A stretch of 56,117 bases of DNA from SHZI01 sp040080965. Lineage in GTDB: Bacteria; Pseudomonadota; Gammaproteobacteria; Steroidobacterales; GCA-2729495. The stretch covers positions 1-56,117 of the forward strand of contig JBEBHH010000021.1 of NCBI GenBank assembly GCA_040080965.1, given 5' to 3'. A program made the translations under genes and the position numbers. How positions within the stretch are numbered: the first letter of the stretch is position 1; the number at the start of each line of letters is the position of its first letter. Below are positions 34,616 through 42,979 of the stretch, in pieces. Under the pieces are notes generated by a model. That model searched no databases and was not told the DNA's origin. It worked only from the letters and a program-made list of their open reading frames with translations.

Positions 34616-35353
34616 GTGCGGACCGTCCAGCCGTTGCTTCTTGCCTGCCTTGCCCTCGCTCCGCTGGCATTTCCCGTCCGCGCAGCCGACACCCTGGTGG
34701 CCTACCGGGACCGCATCGAGCAGGCCTATAACGCCCGGGACAACCGGGCCATCGAAGCTGCGGTGACGGCACTCGCCGGCGCTGGCAAGGGCCACGAGGA
34801 TCTGGCGACCTACTACGCGGCGTTCGCCCGGCTGCGGCAATCCGCGCTCCCGGGGCTTGCCCGGGACCGGGCCAGGGACTACCTGGACCGGTGCATCAAC
34901 GAACTGGGACCGCTGGTCAAACGGCGCCCGGATTACGCCGAAGCCCGCGCGCTCCACGCCTCGTGCCTTGGCGCCAGTGCGAATTACTACCTGCTGCGGG
35001 CGGCGACCCGCGGCATCGCGTCGGTGCGCGAGATGTCGGCCGCCCTGAGAGTTGCGCCGGATCATCCGTGGGTCGTGTTCCAGGATGCTGTCAGCGATTT
35101 CCTGACGCCCGCGATGTTCGGCGGGAACAAGGAGCGCGCGCTCGGCAAACTCAGGCGGGCGGAGAAGCTTTTTGTCGCGTCCCGGCCGGCCGGCTCCACC
35201 GGGCCCGTCTTCGGCGAGAGCGAGACCTGGCTCTACATCGGCCGTGTCCAGCTGGCGCTCGGTCTTAAGGACGAGGCGCGTCAGTCCCTGGAGAAGGCGC
35301 GCGCCCTCGCCCCGGGCAGCGCCGACGTACGGGACGAGATCGCTAAGCTCTGA
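34616..35353 (+). CDS. Exported helical (TPR-like) protein
   Basis: 245 residues from GTG 34616, with a signal peptide MRTVQPLLLACLALAPLAF...VRA (Val read as Met). The mature part is helical, with TPR-like pairs (YADR-type ARDYLDRCINELGPLVKRRPDYAEARALHASCLG; WLYIGRVQLALGLKDEA, residues split by turns) and two cysteines. No enzyme motif is visible. It starts 16 bases after the MerR-family gene and is likely cotranscribed with it. A lipid-bound or periplasmic scaffold role is a guess. Confidence 0.78.
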   Translation: MRTVQPLLLACLALAPLAFPVRAADTLVAYRDRIEQAYNARDNRAIEAAVTALAGAGKGHEDLATYYAAFARLRQSALPGLARDRARDYLDRCINELGPLVKRRPDYAEARALHASCLGASANYYLLRAATRGIASVREMSAALRVAPDHPWVVFQDAVSDFLTPAMFGGNKERALGKLRRAEKLFVASRPAGSTGPVFGESETWLYIGRVQLALGLKDEARQSLEKARALAPGSADVRDEIAKL

Positions 35354-35360
35354 GCGGAAG

Positions 35361-36119
35361 CTACTGTCGTGGAGCCCGCCAGCCCGCGCGCTCGGCCTCG
35401 GCAACGCTGCAGAACCACCGCTCGCCTGCCGCGGTTGCGACGCGCGTGTCGTCGTAGGAGGGCGAACCAGGCACGTGGAAGATGCGCTCTCCCCGCGCAT
35501 TGATATTGCCCTTGATGCGGCACCCACCCGACGGCGCCGGCTCCCCGGCCCCCGGCTGCTGCCGGGCCGGGGAATCCGGCCGGCCGATAGCGGCGATGCA
35601 GGCCGCAGCCGTCTCCGCGGAGTAGTTCACATCCTGCGCAGGTTCACCGCGATCCTGCGCGCGGGTCTCCCACGGCGGCTGCCATTCGGACGGCGCTCCG
35701 ACCCAGATGCCGCGGCCCGCGGCCCGGGCGTCGGCCTCCAGGCGGCAGTAGCTCTCGTCGGCGGTCTGGCGCCGCAGGTAGCGGCGAGAGGCCCACGCGT
35801 ATCCGACCTCGATCATGCGGGCATTCACGTCGTCGCCCCGGACGAGGACCTTGGCGACCAGCCGTCCGTAGGCGTCGCTCTGTTCGATCGGTTCGATCTC
35901 GAGGGATTGGCCCTCCAGTTCACTGCGCAGGAACTTGGTGGCTGCCGCGCCGAGGGACTCGCTGGCCTCGGGGGCGTCGATACCATGGAGGCGGACCTTG
36001 ATCGGCCCGCTGGCGAGCCGAACGTGGATGGTGTCCCCATCCACCACCCGGATCAGGGTGGCCGCCAGGTACAACTCCGGTTCGGGGCGATCGCCGGCGA
36101 AGGCCCCCGGGCTGAACAC
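35361..36119 (-). CDS. Exported thermonuclease-family (SNase-like) protein; start uncertain
   Basis: 252 residues from GTG 36119. The OB-fold nuclease is clear: VVDGDTIHVRL, VRLHGIDAPE with catalytic Arg and Glu, and YGRLVAKVLV with the second Arg. A C-terminal segment with two Cys (AACIAAIG; GGCRIKGNIN) and RWFCSVAEAERAGWR resembles a small SH3/excalibur-like tail. The frame continues upstream as a perfect signal peptide (ARSAVAIALTATWVF...GAFAG), yet the only start codon in it is the GTG inside that peptide; CTG 36164 would give the full signal. Probably exported; CDS start is therefore uncertain. Confidence 0.82.
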   Translation of the reverse strand: MFSPGAFAGDRPEPELYLAATLIRVVDGDTIHVRLASGPIKVRLHGIDAPEASESLGAAATKFLRSELEGQSLEIEPIEQSDAYGRLVAKVLVRGDDVNARMIEVGYAWASRRYLRRQTADESYCRLEADARAAGRGIWVGAPSEWQPPWETRAQDRGEPAQDVNYSAETAAACIAAIGRPDSPARQQPGAGEPAPSGGCRIKGNINARGERIFHVPGSPSYDDTRVATAAGERWFCSVAEAERAGWRAPRQ

Positions 36120-36153
36120 CCAGGTTGCGGTGAGGGCAATGGCAACTGCAGAC

Positions 36154-36612
36154 CTAGCAGCCAGGACTGCGGCGCAACGTCTTGCGGCTTTGCTTCACCA
36201 CGGTGACCCAGATGTTCTCACGGAACTCGTCGAGGTGCTGCTGCCAGAGCCGGGGCTCGGTGATGCCCATGTGGCCGGAGCCCACGTGCCCGAAACCGAG
36301 CTGCCAGGGCGACTCCGCGTCGGTGCACTGGATGAAGAAGTTCGCCAGCTGGTCGGGCTCGTTGTCCTGCCGTTCGTAGAGCAGTGCGAGCACACGGCGG
36401 CGCGGCTCTCCCGCCAGGACCATGGACGCGCGGGTCTCAAGTTCGCGAAGCACGGCGAGCAGATGCGGCCCCAGATCGCGGCACAGGTAGTCCAGGTAGA
36501 TCAGCGAATGGCGGCCAGTGGCTTCGCAATCATTGAAATGCAGGCCGTGGCGCAGGCGGATGTTGTCGCCGTGCCGGTCCTGGCTGGGAGCGCGTCGGTG
36601 CGAATCGCTCAT
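36154..36612 (-). CDS. Hypothetical protein, soluble
   Basis: 152 residues, no signal peptide or membrane segment. Composition is normal for coding sequence, with Asp/Glu/Arg-rich helices, ten or so histidines and aromatic-rich turns (LIYLDYLCRDLGPHLLAVLRE; GFGHVGSGHMGI). No family is recognised. It overlaps the signal-peptide region of the nuclease gene downstream on the same strand and lies 68 bases after the RND pump gene's end. It could be a helical regulator or a metal-binding protein; this is speculation. Confidence 0.6.
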   Translation of the reverse strand: MSDSHRRAPSQDRHGDNIRLRHGLHFNDCEATGRHSLIYLDYLCRDLGPHLLAVLRELETRASMVLAGEPRRRVLALLYERQDNEPDQLANFFIQCTDAESPWQLGFGHVGSGHMGITEPRLWQQHLDEFRENIWVTVVKQSRKTLRRSPGC

Positions 36613-36680
36613 GACGGCCTGATCGTCGCGCCGGAAGCCATGCCGGCGGCGTGAAGCCCGTCACGAATACCGAAGGCGGG

Positions 36681-39600
36681 TCAGGCGAAGGGCGCCGGCT
36701 TCACTTCCACGTCGGGCGTGAAGAGCTTGTACATCACGGGAGTGACCAGGCGCGCCAGGAAGGTGCTGGTGACCAGCCCGCCGATGATCACCCAGGCCAT
36801 GGGGCTGTACAGGCCAACGTTCTGCAGGGCCAGCGGGAGCAGGCCGCCGATCGCGGTGGCGGACGTGAGGAGGATCGGCACGAAACGGGTCTCGCCAGCC
36901 CGCTCGATGGCCTCGTCGAGGGCGACGCCCTGGGCGCGCAACTGGTTGGTGAAATCCACCAACAGTATGGAGTTCTTGATCTCGATGCCGATCAGCGCGA
37001 TGAGTCCGATGCTGGCGGTGAACGACACACTGTTGCCCGTGAACAGCAGCGCCAGGAACCCGCCGACGAGTCCGATGGGAACCACGGTCAGCACGATGAG
37101 CGTGGACTTGAAGCTGCCGAACTCGAGCACGAGCACGGCGAAGATCCCGAAGATGGCCACGATTGCAGCTGTGCCGACCCCGCTGAACGACTCCGACCCG
37201 GATTCGGCCTCGCCGCCGAGCATGTAGCGATAGCCCCTTGGCCAGTCGAAGGCGTCCAGTTCCTGCACGACGGCGGCGGTCACCTTCGCCGTGTTCAGTC
37301 CGCGATCGACGTCGGCGTCGATCGTCACCGACCGCTCGCGGTCATAGCGCTGGATCTGAGTCGGGGCCTTCTCGAACTCCAGGGACGCGAGCTGGGACAG
37401 CGGCAGTGAGTCGCCGCTGCGGCTGGGAATGCGAATCTCGGCGAGCGCCGCGAGATCGGGGCGCCCGCCGACCGACGTCCGGACCACGATCCCGTACTGC
37501 TCCCCGTCCGTCTCCTTGTACTTGCCGACCTCGATGCCGGAGACGGAGAGCCGGACGGCCTGGTCGAAGGCAGCGGTGGGAACGCCCAGCTGGCTGGCCT
37601 TCTGCGGGTCGACGGCCAGGCGCAGGTTCGTCCGCGGCACGCGCAGTGGGTTGTCCACGTCCCGGGTCCCGGGGACCTTCCGGAGCAGCGCCTCGATGTC
37701 GCGGGACAGCCCCTCGAGCCGGGCAAGATCGGGCCCGATCACCCGCACGGCAATGGGCGCGCTGATCGGCGGCCCGTTCACGAACTCGTCGACCAGGATC
37801 CGCGCATTCGGGTAGCGGGCCAGCTCGGTTCTCAATGCCTCGAGCTGTCGTGGTGTTTCCCGGGTGCTGTAGCGCTTCAGCTGGACGAAGAGCTCGGCGT
37901 AGTTGGCGGCGTCCTCCCTCGGCACCTGGTTGTAGAAGACCTGCGGATTGCCGTGGCCGAGGTTGGCGAAGTAACTCTGCACGTCCGGCATCTTCCCGAG
38001 CTTCCCTTCGACGAAGCGCAGCGCCGCGTCCGTTGCGGCGAGGCTCGAGCCGTTTGGCGTCTCGATCTTGACGACAAACGCCGGCGTGTTTGCCTTGGGG
38101 AAGAGGCTCGACCCGACGACGGGTACCAGAAGGGCGGTCAGCGCCAGGGAGCCACCGATCGCCACGACCGCGGTCCTGCGCGGCCGCGCAAGGCAGTACT
38201 CCAGGGCCGGGCGGTACCAGCGCTCGATCAGGCTCATCAGACGCCTTAGTACCTGGTTGCCGTCGGCCTCCGCGGCGGGGCGGAGCACGCGGCTCGCGAT
38301 GAACGGAATGATGAATAGCGCAATCAGCAGTGAGCCCGTTATGGTGGTGATCACCGTCGTCGGCAGCACCCGGATGAACTTGCCGGCCGTCTCCGGCAGG
38401 ACCATCAGCGGCAGGAAGGCGAAGAGCAGCGTGGCCGTGCAGCCAACAATCGCCTGGAAGATCTGCTGGGTGCCCTTCAGGGCAGCTTCGTTCCGGCTGT
38501 AGCCCATCCGAAGGTGACGGCTGATGTTCTCGACAACCACGATGGAGTCGTCCACCAGCAGGCCCAGCGCGAGCACGAATCCGGCAATCGACAACTGGTT
38601 GAGCGAGAAGCCCAGGAAGTAGATGCAGGCGAGCCCGAACGACAGCGACAGGGGAATCGAGACCATCACGATGCCAGCGGCCCGCAGCCCGAGCGGCAAC
38701 AGCGTGATGCTGACCAGCGCGATCGCCATCGCCAGGTCCAGTGACAGCCGGTTCAGGCGCCGCTCCACGTTCCGCGACTGGTCGAATCCCCACTCCAGGC
38801 GGATGCGGCCCGGCATCCCGGACTGGAACTCATCGACCACCGCGGCAATGCCGTCGCGCACCTTCAGGATGTTGAACCCGTCCTTCTGGTTGGCGGTCAC
38901 GAACACGGCACGCTGGCCATTGAAGCGGCCGACGTAGCTCCAGGGCTGGTCGGCCCAGTACACCGTGGCGATGTCGCGCACGCGGGTTATGGCCCCTGCC
39001 CGGCCGGCAACCACGGTATCGCGCACCTGGTCCAGGGACTCGTAGCTTCCCGAGGTCTTCAGCGTGAAGCTGCGCGGCCCGAGGTCGATGGTCCCGGCCG
39101 GAATGTCGCTGTTCTCGCTCTGGAGGGCGTCCACCAGGGTGCTGGGCGTGACGTTGACCTCCGCCATCCGCCGAAGGTCCACCTCGATACGCAGCTCCCT
39201 CTTCGGGAACGCCCAGCTCTCGGCGGTGCGCACGCCGTCCACCGTCTTGAGGCGGTCCTTCAGGTCCCGCGCCAGGTCTTCCAGTTCGCGGTAGGTCGCC
39301 GTCCCGGAGACGAGGGCGAACTGGACCGTGTTGACCAGGGCCGGGCTGAACTTCCGGATCTCCAGCCGGGAAATCTCGCCCGGCAGGCTCAGCCGGAGCG
39401 CATTGATTTCGCGCTGGACTTCGTCGTACTTCTTGTCCGGGTCAGTGAACGCCTCGAACTTGATCACCACCAGTGCGACGTTGTCCCGCACGGTGCTTTC
39501 GATGTCCTTGACGTCGTCGAGCTCGGCAAGCTTGTCCTCTATGGGCTTGGCGACCAGGCGCTCGAGGTCGATGGGATCCGCGCCCGGCAGAATCACCGTG

Positions 39601-39740
39601 ATGAAGAACGCCGAGATCTTGAAGTACGGGTCCTCCTCGCGGGGCACGCCGAGGAAGGCGTAGATGCCCATCGCCACCAGGCACAGGAAGGCGACCAGCG
39701 TCGGCTGGAAGCGCCGGATGGGGTATTCGAGCAGCGTCAT
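36681..39740 (-). CDS. RND efflux transporter permease subunit
   Basis: 1019 residues, 12 membrane helices and two large periplasmic loops, the standard RND length. The proton-relay acidic pair sits in TM4, ALGLLVDDSIVVVENISR, and the TM10 lysine in IALIGIEIKNSILLVDF. The N-terminus YPIRRFQPTLVAFLCLVAMG and the loop VPREEDPYFKISAFFITV belong to the HAE-1 multidrug branch rather than heavy-metal efflux. It starts at 39740, overlapping the adaptor stop by 4 bases. Substrates are unknown, but the adjacent tetR suggests drug or bile-like inducers. Confidence 0.95.
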   Translation of the reverse strand: MTLLEYPIRRFQPTLVAFLCLVAMGIYAFLGVPREEDPYFKISAFFITVILPGADPIDLERLVAKPIEDKLAELDDVKDIESTVRDNVALVVIKFEAFTDPDKKYDEVQREINALRLSLPGEISRLEIRKFSPALVNTVQFALVSGTATYRELEDLARDLKDRLKTVDGVRTAESWAFPKRELRIEVDLRRMAEVNVTPSTLVDALQSENSDIPAGTIDLGPRSFTLKTSGSYESLDQVRDTVVAGRAGAITRVRDIATVYWADQPWSYVGRFNGQRAVFVTANQKDGFNILKVRDGIAAVVDEFQSGMPGRIRLEWGFDQSRNVERRLNRLSLDLAMAIALVSITLLPLGLRAAGIVMVSIPLSLSFGLACIYFLGFSLNQLSIAGFVLALGLLVDDSIVVVENISRHLRMGYSRNEAALKGTQQIFQAIVGCTATLLFAFLPLMVLPETAGKFIRVLPTTVITTITGSLLIALFIIPFIASRVLRPAAEADGNQVLRRLMSLIERWYRPALEYCLARPRRTAVVAIGGSLALTALLVPVVGSSLFPKANTPAFVVKIETPNGSSLAATDAALRFVEGKLGKMPDVQSYFANLGHGNPQVFYNQVPREDAANYAELFVQLKRYSTRETPRQLEALRTELARYPNARILVDEFVNGPPISAPIAVRVIGPDLARLEGLSRDIEALLRKVPGTRDVDNPLRVPRTNLRLAVDPQKASQLGVPTAAFDQAVRLSVSGIEVGKYKETDGEQYGIVVRTSVGGRPDLAALAEIRIPSRSGDSLPLSQLASLEFEKAPTQIQRYDRERSVTIDADVDRGLNTAKVTAAVVQELDAFDWPRGYRYMLGGEAESGSESFSGVGTAAIVAIFGIFAVLVLEFGSFKSTLIVLTVVPIGLVGGFLALLFTGNSVSFTASIGLIALIGIEIKNSILLVDFTNQLRAQGVALDEAIERAGETRFVPILLTSATAIGGLLPLALQNVGLYSPMAWVIIGGLVTSTFLARLVTPVMYKLFTPDVEVKPAPFA

Positions 39741-40831
39741 GGGGCGGCGTCCGCCCCCGGCTGGACGACCTGGACAACCTCGCCGTCCTGCAGGTACAGG
39801 GCGCCGTCGGTCACCACCATCTCACCCACCTTCAGGCCATCGGCGATGGCCACGGACGCCGGCGCAATGAAGGCAATGCGCACGCTGCGCCTCCGCGCCT
39901 TGCCGTCCTGGATCACGAACACCGCGGCGCGGTCCGCGTCGGCCTCGATCACGGCCGCGATGGGGGCGTAGGGAAGCGTCGACTCGCCCGCTATCGCCGG
40001 ATCGATGCGCAGCCGGGCCGCGAGCCCGCTCACCAGCCTGACGGGCGCCGGCGCCAGCTCGACCTCGATGGCAAAGAGCCCGGTGGCCACGTCGGCCGCG
40101 CCCGGGAGGACTGTGACCTTTCCCGGAAAGGTCTCGCCGGGAAACGCATCCGTCGTGACGACGGCGGGATCACCCAGGCGCAGGCGCACGATATCCCTGT
40201 CGGAGAGTCCTGCACGGACGATGTAGCCACCGGCCTTCGGCCCGACCACGAGGACGGCCTGCCCCGGCTGGACGAATTCCCGCTCCTCGACCAGCTTCCG
40301 CAGCACGACGCCATCCCGGGCCGCCACGACGGTGGAGTAGTTCCTGTTGAACTCCGCGGCCCGGAGGGCGGCGCGGGCGACGGCCGCCTGCGTGCGGAGC
40401 GCCTCCAGCTCCTCCTCGCTGATCACCTCGTCGGCACGGAGCTTCGTGCTGCGGGCGAGGTCGCGCTCCGCCTTGTCCGCGAGCTGGCGTGCCTGCTCCA
40501 GCTGGGCGTCCACTTCGGTGAGCTCGAGCGCCGCCAGTTGCTGCCCCGCGCGGACCGTCTCGCCCTCGTTGACGTCGATCCTGCGGACGATGCCGGCAAT
40601 CTTGAACGACAGTTTCAGCTCTTCACGGGTCGTGATCACGCCGCTGGTGAGCACCGGCGGCTGGGACGGTCCGGCGGTGACCTGGCTGGCGCCGACCCGG
40701 GTTGGCTGCCGGACAGGAGCCGTCTCGGTCGGTGCGCAGGCCGCCAGCACCAGTTCGAGGGACAGTATCGCCAGCACCTGCGCCAGCAGACCGGGGTGGC
40801 CTTGCCGCGGACGAAGACTCGGGATGCTCAT
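39737..40831 (-). CDS. RND efflux periplasmic adaptor lipoprotein (MFP)
   Basis: 364 residues from ATG 40831; upstream in-frame sequence belongs to a different gene. Signal peptide ends in LVLAACAP, a lipobox, so it is anchored to the inner membrane. The lipoyl half-motifs are VRRIDVNEGETVRAGQQLAAL and GVVLRKLVEEREFVQPGQAVLVV, with a coiled-coil hairpin between (TEVDAQLEQARQLADKAERDLARS). A beta-barrel domain and a membrane-proximal domain follow. It bridges the pump and the TolC-like channel; stop overlaps the pump start (ATGA). Confidence 0.94.
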   Translation of the reverse strand: MSIPSLRPRQGHPGLLAQVLAILSLELVLAACAPTETAPVRQPTRVGASQVTAGPSQPPVLTSGVITTREELKLSFKIAGIVRRIDVNEGETVRAGQQLAALELTEVDAQLEQARQLADKAERDLARSTKLRADEVISEEELEALRTQAAVARAALRAAEFNRNYSTVVAARDGVVLRKLVEEREFVQPGQAVLVVGPKAGGYIVRAGLSDRDIVRLRLGDPAVVTTDAFPGETFPGKVTVLPGAADVATGLFAIEVELAPAPVRLVSGLAARLRIDPAIAGESTLPYAPIAAVIEADADRAAVFVIQDGKARRRSVRIAFIAPASVAIADGLKVGEMVVTDGALYLQDGEVVQVVQPGADAAP

Positions 40832-42258
40832 GGGGTCATTGCTCCGTCGGGAATCTGCAGCGGGTTCACGGCCGTCGCGTAGGCCAGCTCCGCCTGCCTG
40901 GACAGCAGCGCGAAGCGGGTGAGATTCAGGTTGAGCTCCGCGCCCGAGAGCGCGTTCCGGGCGTCCAGGAAAACCACCTGGTTGATGACGCCGAGATCCC
41001 GTTTGCTGCTCGCGATACGGAAACCCGCCCGGGCGGCATCGGCGCGCGCTTCGGCGGTGGCGAGCGAGTCGGCTGCCGTGCGGAGGCGGTCCAGGGCCTG
41101 CTGGACCTCGAGCTCGATCTGCCGGGCAGACTCCTCCCGGCGCACCGCCGCCTGCCGGGCCACGGCGCGGGCCGCGTCCACCCGCGAGCGGATGGCGCCG
41201 CCGTCGAAGAGCGGCAGGGTGAGCTGGACCGAGGCGATGCCGAAGTTGTAGCCACTGCCGAAGTCGTAGTCCTCGCCCTGGATCCCGCCGTCGACGCCGA
41301 TCGACACCCGCGGCTTCCGGGCGGCCCTCTCCTGGTCCACCTGGAACCCGGCCGCCTGCTCCAGGGCCTCGAGCTCGCGGAGTTCGGGGCGGCGGTCGAG
41401 GGCGCTGGCGCGGAGGTCCTCGTCGGCATCGACCCGCGAGGCTTCCGTCCATGCGGCGCCCCGCGACTCGATGCTTGCCACCTCGAGGGGGCCGTCGAGG
41501 TTGCGATTGAGCAGGAAGTTCACGAGCTGCTGGCTGCGCGACGTCAGGTTGGTCGCTTCGCGGAGCTGCTGCTGGACCTCGAGCAGCTCGGCGCGGGCCC
41601 GCAGCACCTGGTCCTGGGTGATCCGGCCATTGGCATACAGGGAGTCGTTCACGCGCAGGTTTTCCTGCAGGAGCCCGAGGCTGGACGCGACGATCTCCAC
41701 GCTGCTCCGGGCCCGCAGCCAGTCCAGGTAGCCGACCGTTACGTCCCGCTCGAGCCGGCGCGCCAGCGCCTGGCGGGCAAACGTGGTGCTGTCCAGGGTC
41801 GCGCGCTGGGCGCGGAAGGCCGCCGGGATGGCGGGCGCGTAGAGCGGCTGGCGCAGGGTGAGTCGCGTGTCCTGCTCCCGCTCCCGCAGGAAGAGAAAGC
41901 TGCTGTCGGAGACGTCGCTGAAGCGTGGCGCCTGGCCGTTGGCCACGAGCAGTTCGTTGAGGGTCTGGTAGGCGGGATTGACCAGGTCGCCGACGGGCAG
42001 CTCGAGTTCGCGGCCGCCGTCAGCCCAGGAGTAGCGCGCGTCGAGGCCCACCTGGGGCAGGAAGCGGCTGCGCGCTTCCTCGAGCACGGCCAGCTGGCGC
42101 TCCACGTCGAAACCCTGGCTCCGCAACGTGAGGTTCGATGCCAGCGCTTCGCGCACGTAGTCGTCGAGGATTGCCTGCAGGGGCCTTGCCTGCAGGGCGT
42201 CCTGCGCGGTGGCCGGCAGGGCAGCGAGCATCAGCAGGAGCGCGGCAGCGGGGCGCAT
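40828..42258 (-). CDS. TolC-family outer-membrane efflux channel
   Basis: 476 residues with signal peptide MRPAAALLLMLAALPATAQ. The repeated long helices with Ala/Glu/Arg heptads (DAARAVARQAAVRREESARQIE, in two halves) and the paired sections beginning QAILDDYVREALASN and DRRPELRELEALEQ are characteristic of TolC proteins. It forms the trimeric outer-membrane tunnel of the pump. Its ATG overlaps the tetR stop by one base and its own stop overlaps the adaptor start by four, so tetR to pump is one transcript. Confidence 0.93.
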   Translation of the reverse strand: MRPAAALLLMLAALPATAQDALQARPLQAILDDYVREALASNLTLRSQGFDVERQLAVLEEARSRFLPQVGLDARYSWADGGRELELPVGDLVNPAYQTLNELLVANGQAPRFSDVSDSSFLFLREREQDTRLTLRQPLYAPAIPAAFRAQRATLDSTTFARQALARRLERDVTVGYLDWLRARSSVEIVASSLGLLQENLRVNDSLYANGRITQDQVLRARAELLEVQQQLREATNLTSRSQQLVNFLLNRNLDGPLEVASIESRGAAWTEASRVDADEDLRASALDRRPELRELEALEQAAGFQVDQERAARKPRVSIGVDGGIQGEDYDFGSGYNFGIASVQLTLPLFDGGAIRSRVDAARAVARQAAVRREESARQIELEVQQALDRLRTAADSLATAEARADAARAGFRIASSKRDLGVINQVVFLDARNALSGAELNLNLTRFALLSRQAELAYATAVNPLQIPDGAMTP

Positions 42259-42902
42259 CACGCACCGCGCTTCAGTGAGGTTGCGGCCATGCGCAGCGTC
42301 TGGTCGACCAGCGCCTGCGGGGTAACGCCCTGCTGGGTCAACACGGCCCGCTTCATGTTCGCCACCTGGATGGTGCCGTGGGTCATGGCCCACAGGGACA
42401 GGGCGATCGTGTTCGGCGACCCTGCCGACGCGGCGACGGAGCCGTCGCGCATCCCGGCCTCCAGCGCCGCCGTCAGCAGCGCATGCACCCGTGCACCGGC
42501 GGCGAGGCAGGCGCCGTGGTTGCTGCCACCCACCGTGGCCGACGCATCGGTGGCCTCGAAGCGCGCGAGGAGTTCGAACTGCAGGGGGCACTCGATGGCG
42601 AACGACACGTAGGCGCGGCCCATGGCGACCACCTGCTCGAGGCCTGGCCTGGTGTCGTCCACGAGAGCCGCAAAGCGCGCATGGAGGCCGATGAGCGCGC
42701 GCTCGCAGATTCCGGCCACGAGGTCGTGCTTGTCCTGGAAGTAGACGTAGAGCAGGCCGCGGGAGAGCCGGGCATCGCGGGCCACCTGGTCCATGGTCAG
42801 GCTTTCGAGGCCCGTGGCGGACGCCACGCGCTCAGCCGCGTCCAGGATGTCGTTCCGGCGGCGTTCCTTTTCTTCCAGGCGGCGGGCGGCGATGGGGTCC
42901 AT
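42258..42902 (-). CDS. TetR-family repressor of the efflux operon
   Basis: 214 residues. The N-terminal helix-turn-helix is clear: ILDAAERVASATGLESLTMDQVARDARLSRGLLYVYFQDKHDLV (here broken by annotation only), followed by a ligand-binding helical domain (RAYVSFAIECPLQFELLARFEA; IQVANMKRAVLTQQ). The start ATG 42902 is immediately preceded by a promoter and operator, and the gene heads the tolC-adaptor-pump operon it presumably represses. The ligand is unknown. The gene's transcript is predicted to be leaderless. Confidence 0.93.
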   Translation of the reverse strand: MDPIAARRLEEKERRRNDILDAAERVASATGLESLTMDQVARDARLSRGLLYVYFQDKHDLVAGICERALIGLHARFAALVDDTRPGLEQVVAMGRAYVSFAIECPLQFELLARFEATDASATVGGSNHGACLAAGARVHALLTAALEAGMRDGSVAASAGSPNTIALSLWAMTHGTIQVANMKRAVLTQQGVTPQALVDQTLRMAATSLKRGA

Positions 42903-42909
42903 GGCCGCC

Positions 42910-42939
42910 AGACTAGCCAGTGCATTGACACCGTGTCAA
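42910..42939 (-). promoter_or_regulatory. tetR promoter overlapped by TetR operator
   Basis: Read on minus: TTGACA (42939-42934), 18 bases, TAGTCT (42915-42910), 7 bases, ATG 42902. The 15-base perfect palindrome TTGACACCGTGTCAA (42925-42939) covers the -35 box, the usual place for a repressor operator. It probably gives autoregulation and induction of the efflux genes. Confidence 0.65.
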
Positions 42940-42979
42940 TTGTGAAACAGGTGTTAAATCCCAGTCTGGACAAGCCGTT

